A DNA stretch of 44,675 nucleotides from an uncultured Clostridia bacterium (GCA_934271235.1 CAKQQT010000024.1:1-44675); one strand, 5' to 3'. Positions 1 to 8,252 are shown, numbered from the stretch's first letter. Numbers and translations are program-made. Notes: generated by a model from the sequence alone, not told the origin.

Positions 1-989
1 GCCTTTCCATTTTCAAACAGCAATGAAAGCAAAGATTTTGCCGCAGACTGTTTTCCCTTGAAAGTCGTAAGGTTGTCTGCATTATAGGAAAGGCTTGCAT
101 CAAATTTCTCACTCTCTATGATTGCTTCGTAAAGCTCTGTCGTATTGGCCTGCGTCTTTGGAATCAATGCGTCGATTCTTTTTTCCAGTTTTGCATGCAT
201 TAACTCCAACTGCCGATCTGTTACACTTTCCAATACTTTATTTTGCATGTCATTGTCAACAAAAAATTCCTTTGCCACATTCAATGCGTTTTGCATATCT
301 GTCCAAAAACCATTTTCACTTGAAGTCTTTCCATTCCATCTGTCATTTTCCGTATAATAATCTTCCTTCTTTGGCAGATTGATATTCCGCAGCGCAGTTT
401 CAAGTTCATCTCTTGACACTGTTTCCGGAACCACTTGCACTAATAAGCCAAAAATTTCACCATTCTTACTAGAAAAATCAAAATGGACATAAAAAAATTC
501 GATTGCTTGTGAATCAATGTTTTCTTCTTTTAGCCCGCAATTTTTCAGCAAATTCTTTTGAATCTTGATACCACTACTGGAATCGGTCTCGCTTAGTGTT
601 TGAATTGTCTTTTCACCATTTTTAGCCATTACTATATATTTTTCTGAATCTAAACAGCTTGAATAAGTCGCAGTCAGCTTGAATGTTGTATTATTTTTAA
701 TTATTGCTTCCGCGTCTTTTACAGTGACTGCATAGACCTTATTTGCTACTGCATTAGGCTTTTTTGCATTCTCTGTCGTAGTAATTGTCACATCTTCTAA
801 AGATTTTACATCGCATTCCTCTCCCGTAATCCCATTTACGCTAATAATAATAGTTTGTAAGGATTCGATTTCTTCATCCGCCCAAGCTTCATCCACGCCC
901 CAGCTGCCGATGCCCATGCCGGTGAATACCAAGACAAAGGCGAGCGTCAGGGTCAGAATGCGGCGAAAGGCTTTGTTTTTTGTTGTCAT
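1..989 (-). CDS. Secreted surface protein with FIVAR-like region, partial (runs off left edge)
   Basis: I translated the minus strand from an ATG at 989 and the frame stays open to base 1, giving about 329 residues with no stop, so the C-terminus lies outside the window. A strong AAAGGAGG site precedes the ATG. The N-terminus is a signal peptide: basic start (KNKAFRR), a hydrophobic core, then an AWA-type cleavage site near residue 40. The middle is a beta-rich, Asn/Thr/Lys-rich domain I do not recognise. Residues about 285-329 (NTTELYEAI, then NADNLTTFKGKQSAAKSLL) look like a FIVAR-type helical repeat common in Gram-positive surface proteins. It lies 53 bases behind a small basic protein gene and downstream of a cobalamin riboswitch, so it may be B12-regulated. 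A role in B12 or corrinoid capture is only an inference from that context. Confidence 0.8.
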   Translation of the reverse strand, partial: MTTKNKAFRRILTLTLAFVLVFTGMGIGSWGVDEAWADEEIESLQTIIISVNGITGEECDVKSLEDVTITTTENAKKPNAVANKVYAVTVKDAEAIIKNNTTFKLTATYSSCLDSEKYIVMAKNGEKTIQTLSETDSSSGIKIQKNLLKNCGLKEENIDSQAIEFFYVHFDFSSKNGEIFGLLVQVVPETVSRDELETALRNINLPKKEDYYTENDRWNGKTSSENGFWTDMQNALNVAKEFFVDNDMQNKVLESVTDRQLELMHAKLEKRIDALIPKTQANTTELYEAIIESEKFDASLSYNADNLTTFKGKQSAAKSLLSLLFENGK

Positions 990-1042
990 TTTCGTTTGTT
1001 CTCCTCCTTTTTTCGTTTTATATATTTCAATCCTGCCGTGCG

Positions 1043-1360
1043 TTATAGTTCCTCCTTTCCATCTTCTTGTTGTGACGGCAGTGTTTCTTGAACGACTTTA
1101 TTCCGGCTGCGTCTGCGGCGTTTGCGCCGCCGCGCTTCTTTCTTCTGCTGTTTGCGTTGGTAGCGCGCGCCGACTTCTTTGAGCCTGGCGGCTTCCAGAA
1201 CGCGCGGCCACGGTCCGAAACGTCCTTTGAGCTCGTAGGCGAACGGTACTTCGTCGCGTGTCGGCGGATGGCCGAGTTCCGCAGTTAAGGCGCATAAGCG
1301 CCGGAGCAGCTCCGCGTCTTTTTCTTTTCTTTCTTCCGGGGTAAGTTTGTTTTTTTCCAT
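1043..1360 (-). CDS. Small basic protein with homing-endonuclease-associated (HNH) repeat
   Basis: This 105-residue protein starts at an ATG preceded by GGAGAG. Residues about 27-62 (GHPPTRDEVPFAYELKGRFG then WPRVLEAARL) match the pattern of the small HNH-associated repeat: a Pro-Pro-Thr-Arg-Asp lead, an aromatic-rich centre ending in FGPW, and a final LEAA-L helix. That repeat is a helix-turn-helix-like DNA-binding unit found beside HNH nucleases. No nuclease motif is present here. The C-terminal third is strikingly basic (RRRKRRRRSR), fitting nucleic acid binding. It lies between the riboswitch terminator and the surface-protein gene and is probably co-transcribed with the latter. A longer frame upstream exists but would run through the terminator and riboswitch, so I reject it. 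Function unknown; a small regulator is one possibility. Confidence 0.7.
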   Translation of the reverse strand: MEKNKLTPEERKEKDAELLRRLCALTAELGHPPTRDEVPFAYELKGRFGPWPRVLEAARLKEVGARYQRKQQKKEARRRKRRRRSRNKVVQETLPSQQEDGKEEL

Positions 1361-1379
1361 CAGTTTCTCTCCGTTTCCC

Positions 1380-1420
1380 GCAGGGCGGCGCGGCGTTTGT
1401 TTCCGGCCGCGCCGCCCTGC
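1380..1420 (-). promoter_or_regulatory. Very strong GC hairpin directly upstream of a ribosome binding site
   Basis: Bases 1380-1394 and 1406-1420 are perfect 15-base complements around an 11-base loop, almost entirely G and C. No T-run follows on either strand, so it is not a standard terminator. On the minus-strand transcript it ends about a dozen bases before the GGAGAG site of the HNH-repeat gene. It could block processing, insulate the RBS, or take part in riboswitch control. Confidence 0.6.
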
Positions 1421-1464
1421 TGTCAAGGATGAATATAAGGATGTCGGTTTCATTATGGCTTCAA

Positions 1465-1498
1465 AAAACATAACAGCGATGATCCGACGATCATCGCT
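1465..1498 (-). terminator. Intrinsic terminator downstream of the cobalamin riboswitch
   Basis: The minus-strand RNA forms a perfect 10-bp stem (1489-1498 with 1475-1484) around a 4-base loop. After TGTTA the minus strand has a run of six T. It sits between the riboswitch aptamer and the first gene, where a riboswitch expression platform is expected. Confidence 0.7.
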
Positions 1499-1566
1499 TC
1501 TGTGACACAAAATTTCGCAATGCAAAAATGCACGGAGCCTAAAAAAGGTATCCGTTCTTTGCCTGG

Positions 1567-1903
1567 TTTGTAGGTCTTCTGACTGATCGATCCGGGTGCA
1601 GTTCCTTACGATCTTCCTGCACCGGCGCATTGCTTCTGCCTTCTCTCCGGGCCATGACAGCCCATCCAATGACCGGTTTTCACCGCACGCAAGGGATTTC
1701 CCCCTGCATGGAAGCAATACTTTCGAAACACAGCTACTTTGGGAAGTCTGCTCCGTCCGGTTTCCTCATCCGAAGCAGATTCTTTCCGTGTCCGGGATTC
1801 TCACCCGATTCCCTTGTTCAGCGAACAAGCATGCGTGTCCAAACGTTTCCTGCGAGCCTTTCGTCTCGCCAGCGCCCGCTTGGGTCGCGCATGTGCCACA
1901 AAA
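1567..1903 (-). promoter_or_regulatory. Cobalamin (B12) riboswitch aptamer
   Basis: Read on the minus strand, the conserved cobalamin-riboswitch pieces occur in order: AAGGGAATCGGGTGAGAATC, then CCCAAAGTAGCTGT (family form CCCGCNACUGU), then GGTCATTGGATGGGC (family GCCACUG), then GGAGAGAAGGC (family GGGAAGG), and finally CAGTCAGAAGACCTAC (family AGUCAGGAGACCUGCC). The two ends pair: TTTGTGG near 1896-1902 with CCTACAAA at 1567-1574, closing a P1-like helix and setting the approximate limits. Several positions differ from the commonest consensus. A terminator follows at 1465-1498, suggesting transcriptional control in which B12 turns expression off. The genes downstream are the HNH-repeat protein and the secreted surface protein. 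Recognition is by eye from remembered consensus. Confidence 0.85.
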
Positions 1904-2044
1904 GCCATGGTATGTAGTTTTTACGCAAAACAATAGACTTCCCCTGCCCGGCTAAACGCCAAACAAAAGAAGTCTTAATTCTTTGGTTCTGTATGTAATT
2001 TGAGGGTACGCGAAAGCTACAGACTTGTAAAGCCTTTTCTCAAG

Positions 2045-2072
2045 GGCCGGTTGTAAATGGCCGGTTGTAAAT
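2045..2072. repeat. Perfect 14-bp tandem duplication
   Basis: GGCCGGTTGTAAAT occurs twice in direct succession (2045-2058 and 2059-2072). It lies in the 1904-2154 intergenic stretch between the riboswitch and the spo0A stop, where I see no gene. Confidence 0.9.
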
Positions 2073-2079
2073 ACGGAAG

Positions 2080-2106
2080 CCCCGCCAGCATATTCTGCCA
2101 ACGGGG
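2080..2106 (-). terminator. Possible spo0A terminator
   Basis: CCCCG and CGGGG pair across a short loop with an additional CAG/CTG pairing. It lies about 50 bases after the spo0A stop. The T-tract is poor, so termination here is only likely. Confidence 0.35.
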
Positions 2107-2154
2107 TTGTCCTGCAGCACACTTTTCGTTTTTAGGCTCTCACTTCATGGCGGG

Positions 2155-2964
2155 TCAGCCGACTTTTCGTTCCAGTCTGAGTTTGTCGGCGATGATGGCG
2201 ATAAACTCGCTGTTGGTCGGTTTGCCCTTGTCGTTCTGGATGGTATAGCCGAACAGACTGTTGAGCGTCTCCAGCTTGCCGCGGTTCCATGAAAGTTCGA
2301 TCGCGTGGCGGATCGCGCGTTCTACGCGGCTCGGCGTGGTGCCGTTCATCGCGGCGACGGTCGGATATAATTCTTTGGTCACCGCGCTGAGCAGATCCAT
2401 ATTGGATACGACCAGCGTGATCGCGTCGCGGATGTACTGATAACCTTTGATATGTGCCGGAACACCGATCTCATGGATCAGATTGGTGATATCGACTTCC
2501 AGATCGTTATTCATCAGAGAATCCTTGAGCACCAGAGCCTTGCGCAGATTGCCCTGCGTTTTTTCGCGGACGAGATATTCCGTATCCGCTTCCTGCATCT
2601 GGTTGATGCGCTTGATCAGCATGCTCATGTTCACCGGTTTGACCAGATAATACTGCGCGCCGAGGTTCATCGCCTTTTGGATCATGGAATCCTGTCCGAC
2701 CGCCGATGTCATGATGACGCGCGGATATTTTTCCAGTTCTTCACTGTTCAATGCCTCCAAAACGCCGAAGCCGTCCAGATGCGGCATGATCAGGTCCAGA
2801 ATGAGCACATCCGGACAATTTCCGGTTTTCATCAGCTCCATTGCTTCCAGGCCGTCGTTTGCAACGAACAGGATCTCCATATTGTTCTGCTTCTTCAGTT
2901 GGTCTGTGACTACATCACAAAAATCTCTGTTATCATCTACGACACCGATTGCAATCTTTTTCAT
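2155..2964 (-). CDS. spo0A: Sporulation master response regulator Spo0A
   Basis: This 269-residue protein has the full Spo0A architecture. An N-terminal receiver domain (about 1-125) carries the acidic pair VVDDN, the phosphoacceptor Asp in [12 protein letters not shown] and the conserved Lys in YLVKPVN. The C-terminal sporulation-specific DNA-binding domain (about 150-269) includes the recognition-helix region [18 protein letters not shown]. Phosphorylated Spo0A binds 0A boxes and switches the cell into sporulation. The ATG follows AAAGGAGG. As in other Clostridia and Bacilli it is found just downstream of spoIVB. The 227-base gap from spoIVB makes its own promoter likely, though I cannot pick one out with confidence. 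Confidence 0.97.
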   Translation of the reverse strand: MKKIAIGVVDDNRDFCDVVTDQLKKQNNMEILFVANDGLEAMELMKTGNCPDVLILDLIMPHLDGFGVLEALNSEELEKYPRVIMTSAVGQDSMIQKAMNLGAQYYLVKPVNMSMLIKRINQMQEADTEYLVREKTQGNLRKALVLKDSLMNNDLEVDITNLIHEIGVPAHIKGYQYIRDAITLVVSNMDLLSAVTKELYPTVAAMNGTTPSRVERAIRHAIELSWNRGKLETLNSLFGYTIQNDKGKPTNSEFIAIIADKLRLERKVG

Positions 2965-3142
2965 TTTTTCCTCCTTTGAGTTTCTCAGAACTTCGTTTCC
3001 GTTCTTTCCACTTCCTCACATAAACACTTTATCTTACGGGATTTTACGCGTTTCGCGCTGTTCCCAAAACTTATTGTAGTATATTGTCAACATGGCGGGG
3101 AATCTTTTTTGAAACATTTTGTTACAGGAAACGGGGTCAAAA

Positions 3143-3163
3143 CCAAAAATGAACGGTTTTTGG
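3143..3163 (-). terminator. Possible spoIVB terminator hairpin
   Basis: CCAAAAA and TTTTTGG pair perfectly over 7 bp with a 7-base loop, 29 bases after the spoIVB stop. On the minus strand TTTT follows. The stem is AT-rich, so this is a weak call. It lies in the spo0A upstream region. Confidence 0.4.
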
Positions 3164-3191
3164 TCATTTTTGCTGTTTTTATCCGAAACTG

Positions 3192-4253
3192 TTACAGATC
3201 CTCGCATTCTTTTAGCATCCATTCGGCAAAGATCCCGTAGCCTCTTGTCGGATCGTTGACAAAAACATGGGTCACCGCACCGATCAGCCGGTTGTTCTGG
3301 ATGATCGGGCTGCCGCTCATCCCCTGCACGATCCCGCCGCTGTAAGAAAGCAGGCGGCTGTCGGTCACCTCGATCTCCATGCCTTTGCCGTCCGGCGTCT
3401 GCTGATGATTAACCTTTGTGATCTCGATATCGAATCGCTCGACCTTGTCGCCGTCGATCGTGGTCAAAATGTAAGCCTTGCCTTTTTCCACCTGATCCTG
3501 ATATCCCATCACGATCGGCTCGGCTTCCGTGAACTTCTTAAATTCACTGCCTTTGGCATAGATCCCGAAATCGGAGTTCTTTTTTACACTGCCGAACGGT
3601 TTTTCGCTTCCGTAAAAGACGCCGCGGATCTCGCCCGGCTTACCGGCAGTCCCTTCTTTGATGGATCTCACTTCGGTCGGCAGCAGCTGGCCGTCACCGG
3701 CGCCGAGCAGCGTTCCGGTCTGACTTTCATAGATCCCGTGGCCGAGCGCCGCAAAAGTATTGGTCTTCGGATCGTAAAAGGTCAGTGTTCCGATCCCGGC
3801 GATCTTCTCTTTGACCCAGAGACCGATCTTATAGTTTCCGCTGTCATGATCGAGTACCGGTCGTACCCGGATGTCCTCCTGATCTTCCTTGCGCATGACC
3901 TTGAGCTGCAGCTCCTTAGCGCCGGCCGCGCGGATCACTTCCGATACTTCGGACGCGTAAGAAACCGGCACCCCATCGATCGCGGTGATGATATCCCCGA
4001 TCTGCAGTCCCGCCTCATATCCCGGACTGCAGATCCCGTCTTCGGTTTCGATCTCTTCCAGCCCGACGACCAGGACACCTTTCACATTCATTTTGATCCC
4101 GACAGACTGCCCTCCTGGGATCAGCACGCGTTCACTGATGACCTGGACCGCTTCCCTGGCGTCATCATAATGACTGATACCAAAACCGACACCGCCGATC
4201 AGCAGCAGCACAAAGCAGAATAAGAGCACTGCCTTTTTTATATTCTTTTTCAT
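3192..4253 (-). CDS. spoIVB: SpoIVB serine peptidase (S55)
   Basis: The 353-residue protein begins with a short basic segment and one membrane helix (about 7-26), which exports it from the forespore into the intermembrane space. A PDZ domain follows (about 60-130, with GYEAGLQIGDIITAIDG). The S55 peptidase domain comes next, with its His in ALGHGIYE and nucleophile Ser in QGMSGSPI, followed by the GYGIFAEWML end typical of SpoIVB. In the family this enzyme cleaves SpoIVFA and frees SpoIVFB to process pro-sigma-K. I start at the ATG at 4253; a longer in-frame start would overlap the upstream BofC-like gene by about 70 bases. The two genes are 16 bases apart. Confidence 0.95.
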   Translation of the reverse strand: MKKNIKKAVLLFCFVLLLIGGVGFGISHYDDAREAVQVISERVLIPGGQSVGIKMNVKGVLVVGLEEIETEDGICSPGYEAGLQIGDIITAIDGVPVSYASEVSEVIRAAGAKELQLKVMRKEDQEDIRVRPVLDHDSGNYKIGLWVKEKIAGIGTLTFYDPKTNTFAALGHGIYESQTGTLLGAGDGQLLPTEVRSIKEGTAGKPGEIRGVFYGSEKPFGSVKKNSDFGIYAKGSEFKKFTEAEPIVMGYQDQVEKGKAYILTTIDGDKVERFDIEITKVNHQQTPDGKGMEIEVTDSRLLSYSGGIVQGMSGSPIIQNNRLIGAVTHVFVNDPTRGYGIFAEWMLKECEDL

Positions 4254-4269
4254 AAATAACCGACCAAAC

Positions 4270-4803
4270 CTAACTTTCAAAATCCTGCAGCAGGACAGCC
4301 AGCGCTTCTTGCGTTTCGACTCTGCAGCCCTCGTCAAAAAGCTTCTGATCCTCCGGCCCCAGAACTTCGTATACGATGCTGGTATCTTCCAGTTCGATCA
4401 TGCTGCCCTCCGCGTTGACGAAAAACACCTTGATCCGGCCGTCTGCCCGCTTTACTAAATAATATGAGTCCGAATCGTCCGTCATGTTATTTTTTTTATC
4501 GTCAGGTCCGTTCGGGTCCTGCAGATCCGCATCGCCGGCATCCGTGTCATCACCGTCTTCCTCGTCGTCATCGCCGTACGCGTCCTCTCCGCCGCCGTTC
4601 TGACTTCCGTGCGCATCCGCGTCTTCTGTGTTTGGATCGTCCTCGCTCTGCCGGAGACCGGAATGGACGTTGACGGTCTGCGGGTCAGGCTCCTCGGTGT
4701 TTTCCTGCGGCCAGAGCAATGCGATGATCAAAAAGCACAGCGTTATGACAACGGCAGTATACAAAAATGTCTGATAGCTCTTTTTCTTCTGTCGTGTAAA
4801 CAT
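4270..4803 (-). CDS. Membrane-anchored acidic protein with BofC C-terminal-like domain
   Basis: This 177-residue protein has a basic N-terminus, one transmembrane helix (about 12-31), a long disordered Asp/Glu/Gly-rich linker (about 35-108) and a C-terminal domain (about 110-177). That domain has the pattern YYLVKRADGRIKVFFVN, then TSIVYEVLGPEDQKLFDEGC and a final LAVLLQDFES. It closely matches the C-terminal domain of BofC and of short clostridial proteins ending LLEDFES. In Bacillus, BofC sits outside the forespore membrane and restrains SpoIVB. Its position 16 bases upstream of spoIVB supports a similar role. The canonical BofC N-terminal domain is absent, so I give no gene symbol. Confidence 0.7.
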   Translation of the reverse strand: MFTRQKKKSYQTFLYTAVVITLCFLIIALLWPQENTEEPDPQTVNVHSGLRQSEDDPNTEDADAHGSQNGGGEDAYGDDDEEDGDDTDAGDADLQDPNGPDDKKNNMTDDSDSYYLVKRADGRIKVFFVNAEGSMIELEDTSIVYEVLGPEDQKLFDEGCRVETQEALAVLLQDFES

Positions 4804-4873
4804 CTTATCACCTCGTCTTTAGGTTTGACGATTTTGGAAAAGATTATACTTTGCAGAGAAATTTTTGCAGATT

Positions 4874-5629
4874 TCAGGAGACGGTCAGATAGTCGCGGAT
4901 GCTTTCAAAGGTCTTATTGCCGATACCGGAGACGTTTTTGATGTCTTCGATCTTGGCAAACGGTCCGGATGCTTCGCGGTATTCCAGGATGCGTTGCGCT
5001 TTTGACGGCCCGATGCCGGGGATCGTCTGCAAGGCTGCCGCGTCGGCTCGATTGAGATCGACTTTTCCCTCTGCGTCCACGGCGGAACCGCCGGCCGTCC
5101 CGCTGTCTGCGCCGTTTTGTCCGGAAAACTGCCCGGAACCGTCCGCGGCCGCCGCAGTCTCCTGATAAGAAAGAATGCGGATCTTTTGCCCGTCGCAGAC
5201 CGTTTCCGCCTGATTGATGACGTTGATATCGGCGTTTTCTGTCAGTCCGCCTGCCTGCCGGATGACCTCAAAGAGCCGCGTGCCCTCGGTGATCTGATAG
5301 ACGCCGGGCTGCCGGACCTCCCCGCAGATATCGACATAGATTGGAAGCGTACTGCTGCCTGATCCTGCCGACTCATCGGCACTGCCTGCCGCAGCCGCAT
5401 CCTGCGGCAAGACGGCTTCGGGTGCGGCCGCATCTCCGCCGTCTTGGACAGTTACCGATCCCGCGGCGTTTCCGTAGAGCCAAAAAAACAAAACAGCGGC
5501 TATGACCAGGATCGGCAAAGCAACTGTTTTGATCTTATCTTTATGTACTTGAAAAAAACGGCAGAGTTCTTCCCTGTTGGCGTGCTGCCGCAGCGCGTGA
5601 AGCGAAAAATTGGTTCCTTGATTTAACAT
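4874..5629 (-). CDS. comEA: ComEA family DNA-receptor protein (helix-hairpin-helix)
   Basis: A 251-residue protein with one membrane anchor (about 35-52), a low-complexity Ala/Gly/Asp linker, an SLBB domain (about 98-155, IYVDICGEVRQPGVYQI) and a C-terminal double helix-hairpin-helix domain (about 190-251, NRADAAALQTIPGIGPSKAQ and IKNVSGIGNKTF). In competent bacteria ComEA binds incoming double-stranded DNA at the cell surface. No comEC or comEB lies beside it here; it leads the BofC-like and spoIVB genes instead. The start follows an AAGGAGGGTGATG-type site. A recognisable promoter lies 25 bases upstream. Confidence 0.93.
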   Translation of the reverse strand: MLNQGTNFSLHALRQHANREELCRFFQVHKDKIKTVALPILVIAAVLFFWLYGNAAGSVTVQDGGDAAAPEAVLPQDAAAAGSADESAGSGSSTLPIYVDICGEVRQPGVYQITEGTRLFEVIRQAGGLTENADINVINQAETVCDGQKIRILSYQETAAAADGSGQFSGQNGADSGTAGGSAVDAEGKVDLNRADAAALQTIPGIGPSKAQRILEYREASGPFAKIEDIKNVSGIGNKTFESIRDYLTVS

Positions 5630-5653
5630 ACATCATCACCCTCCTTTTCCACA

Positions 5654-5683
5654 ATATTACATCATAAAAATGGAGGATGTCAA
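5654..5683 (-). promoter_or_regulatory. Sigma-A-type promoter of the comEA transcript
   Basis: The minus strand has TTGACA (5678-5683) and TAATAT (5654-5659), 18 bases apart, ending 24 bases before the comEA start. It makes comEA a likely transcription start separate from the radical SAM genes upstream. Confidence 0.6.
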
Positions 5684-5685
5684 GG

Positions 5686-6366
5686 TTAAAATTGTAATTT
5701 GTTTACAAAATTTATATTTTTTCGCTCAACTTCGACATTCCAGCGCGGCGTGTCAATGCCGGCAAACCGGCAAAAACTTGCGATCACAAGCTCCGGACTG
5801 CAGTTTGATTGGCTTCCGCAGTCCAGCAGCGCGTCGATTCGTGCGAAATCACCGAGCTTTGTAAGTTCCATACGGCGGATCATGCGCTTGATATCCACCG
5901 GCTCTTCTTTTTTTGTTTTTTTCATGCGCTTCATCGCCAGGATCTGCGGCTGCTGCAGATAATCCCGCAGCGCGCCGTGCAGCGTTTCTTCGGACTGGTC
6001 GGTCGGGATCCAGATGATATAGTCCGCGCTGTCCGCGGCAGAAGCCAGCGACTTTACCGAAGCATCCATCTCCGCACAGGACAGGATCTGGATCCCTGCC
6101 GGCATCTGTCCCTGCATCTTCTGCAGGATCTCTTCCGGCGTATGCGGGTGTTCGGTCTCAAACTCGATCAATTCGTTCCGTCCGATATACCCCAAGGAAA
6201 GCGGCTGTGCGAAGCCCATCTTGGGATGCGGGTTGAAGCCCTGTGAGTAGCAGAGCCCTAGATTTGTTTTTTTGAACGCACGCTTGAACATGCGCAGAAG
6301 ATCCAGATGCGAGGTATATTTGACATAGCCCGTCTTGGAAAATTTAATCACATATCTGTTTGCCAT
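5686..6366 (-). CDS. TIGR03936 family radical-SAM-associated protein (DUF2344)
   Basis: A 226-residue protein opening with the pattern seen in this family (IKFSKTGYVKYTSHLDLLRM, then FKRAFKKT, YSQGFNPHPKM and LGYIGRNELIEFE). The family occurs next to, or fused to, the TIGR03960 radical SAM protein and is thought to act with it, but no reaction has been assigned that I know of. Its start lies 23 bases inside the end of the TIGR03960 gene, so the two are translationally coupled. No cluster-binding motif of its own is visible. Confidence 0.9.
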   Translation of the reverse strand: MANRYVIKFSKTGYVKYTSHLDLLRMFKRAFKKTNLGLCYSQGFNPHPKMGFAQPLSLGYIGRNELIEFETEHPHTPEEILQKMQGQMPAGIQILSCAEMDASVKSLASAADSADYIIWIPTDQSEETLHGALRDYLQQPQILAMKRMKKTKKEEPVDIKRMIRRMELTKLGDFARIDALLDCGSQSNCSPELVIASFCRFAGIDTPRWNVEVERKNINFVNKLQF

Positions 6367-8230
6367 AGATCCCCTCCATCGGACAGTTTACGTTCCGGTT
6401 CATGCCGCATCCGACACAGCCGTGCCGACAGTCCTGCGTTGTTTCGGCGGCAAGCGCCTTTTCCGCTTCGCTTCTGAGAAACTTTTTGGAAATACCGCTG
6501 TCGATGATATCCCACGGCAGGATCTCGTCAAAGGAACGTGCTCTGGTCGTGTAGAAATCAACGTCAATACCGCTTTCTGCAAAGGCTGTTTCCCAGCCCT
6601 CGCGGTTAAAATATTCGGTCCAGCCGTCCAGCCGGCATCCGGCACGGAACGCTTCATAGAGCAGACGGCTGCATCTGCGGTCGCCTCTCGCAAAAACTGC
6701 CTCGTAAGCGCTGGTCTTGTTGTCATGATAGTTAAAGGTCACGCCTTTCAGTTTCTTCAAACGTTCCGCCAGATAATTGTGCTTAGCTTCAAACATTTCC
6801 GGCGTGTCCTGTGCCGCCCACTGGAACGGCGTGTGCGCTTTCGGCACGAAATTGGATACGCTGACCGTCAAGCTGAAACGTCCGCCTTTCGGCCCGTTCA
6901 CCTGATAGTTCAGTTCACGGATCTTCCGCGCGATCTCCACAATCCCGTCCAGATCCTCATACGTTTCGGTCGGCAGCCCGATCATGAAATACAGCTTGAT
7001 ATGCTTCCAGCCGAGTTCCAGCGCCTGCTCGATCGACTGATAAATATCGTTTTCCGTCACGCCCTTGTTGATGACGTCACGCAGCCGCTGGGTTCCGGCT
7101 TCCGGCGCGTAAGTTAATCCGGACTTTTTATATTCCTGAATGCGGTTCAGCACGTCAAAGGCAAACTTGTCAATGCGCAGAGACGGCAGCGACAGCGAAA
7201 TGTTTTCCTTTTTGGTATAATCGATCAGAGCCATCGTGAGATCCTCAAAGCAGGAATAGTCACTGGTCGAAAGCGACAGCAGCGAAAGCTCATCGTTGCC
7301 GGTGTTCTCCAGCTGCTGTTTTGCAAGATCCAGAATCCGCTCCTTGGAACGCTCGCGTACCGGTCGGTAGATCATGCCTGCCTGACAGAAACGGCAGCCT
7401 CTGGTGCATCCGCGGAATGTCTCGACGACCGCGCGGTCATGCACCGCCTCTACGATCGGGATCACCGGATCGACCGGGAAATCCACGCTCTCGATCTCCG
7501 GCAGGATGGCGCGGTGTACCGGGAGCGGCGCTTCGTCATAAAGTTTACATAATTCTTTTATCGTCCCATCTTCATGATACGTATACGCATAAAAACGCGG
7601 AACATAAACGCCCGGCATCTGACAGGCTTCCTTGAGGAACGCTTCTTTGGTGCAGATGCCGTTCTGCTTGCATTCGATATATTTTTTTACCAGATCCGGC
7701 AGCGCGTTCTCTCCGTCACCGATCAGGAAAAGATCGATGAAATCGGCCAGCGGCTCCGGATTAAAAGCACACGGACCTCCGGCAACGATCAGCGGGAATT
7801 CTTCTCCGCGGTCTTTTGCGTAAATCGGAATACCGCCCAGATCCAGCATGTTCAAAATGGTCGTAAATGACATTTCGTACTGCAGGGTGAACCCCAGGAA
7901 GTCCATTTCCTTGACCGGAGTTTTTGTCTCCAAGGTCATCAGCGGAACATGTTCCTCCTGCATCAGCGCTTCCATATCACCCGCAGGCGCAAAAACGCGC
8001 TCGCAAAAGATCCCGTCCTGCCGGTTCAGCTGATGATACAGGATCTGCAGACCGAGATAGGACATACCGATCTCATAAAGATCCGGAAACGCAAACGCGA
8101 ACCGCGCAGCGGTATCTTCCGGCTTTTTCATCGCCGCATGCAGTTCCCCGCCGATATATCTCCCCGGCTTTTCGACACGCTTGAGCAGCGATTCCAATTG
8201 ATATTGTGTATTGATTTCTTTCTTGTTCAT
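6344..8230 (-). CDS. TIGR03960 family B12-binding-type radical SAM protein
   Basis: The 628-residue protein carries the radical SAM CxxxCxxC motif in FRGCTRGCRFCQAGMIYRP (about 275-290), which should hold a 4Fe-4S cluster and cleave S-adenosylmethionine. The N-terminal half (about 50-190) resembles a cobalamin-binding fold region with FPDLYEIGMSYLGLQILYH and IVAGGPCAFNPEPLADFIDL. The C-terminus has a second Cys-rich patch (DCRHGCVGCGMNRNVNC) of the kind usual in this family. Its biological reaction is not established. In many Firmicutes it lies near RNase G and the rplU-rpmA-obg block; here the RNase G gene is not present. Confidence 0.93.
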   Translation of the reverse strand: MNKKEINTQYQLESLLKRVEKPGRYIGGELHAAMKKPEDTAARFAFAFPDLYEIGMSYLGLQILYHQLNRQDGIFCERVFAPAGDMEALMQEEHVPLMTLETKTPVKEMDFLGFTLQYEMSFTTILNMLDLGGIPIYAKDRGEEFPLIVAGGPCAFNPEPLADFIDLFLIGDGENALPDLVKKYIECKQNGICTKEAFLKEACQMPGVYVPRFYAYTYHEDGTIKELCKLYDEAPLPVHRAILPEIESVDFPVDPVIPIVEAVHDRAVVETFRGCTRGCRFCQAGMIYRPVRERSKERILDLAKQQLENTGNDELSLLSLSTSDYSCFEDLTMALIDYTKKENISLSLPSLRIDKFAFDVLNRIQEYKKSGLTYAPEAGTQRLRDVINKGVTENDIYQSIEQALELGWKHIKLYFMIGLPTETYEDLDGIVEIARKIRELNYQVNGPKGGRFSLTVSVSNFVPKAHTPFQWAAQDTPEMFEAKHNYLAERLKKLKGVTFNYHDNKTSAYEAVFARGDRRCSRLLYEAFRAGCRLDGWTEYFNREGWETAFAESGIDVDFYTTRARSFDEILPWDIIDSGISKKFLRSEAEKALAAETTQDCRHGCVGCGMNRNVNCPMEGIYGKQICD

Positions 8231-8252
8231 GTTTACCTGTTTTCTCTCTGCG

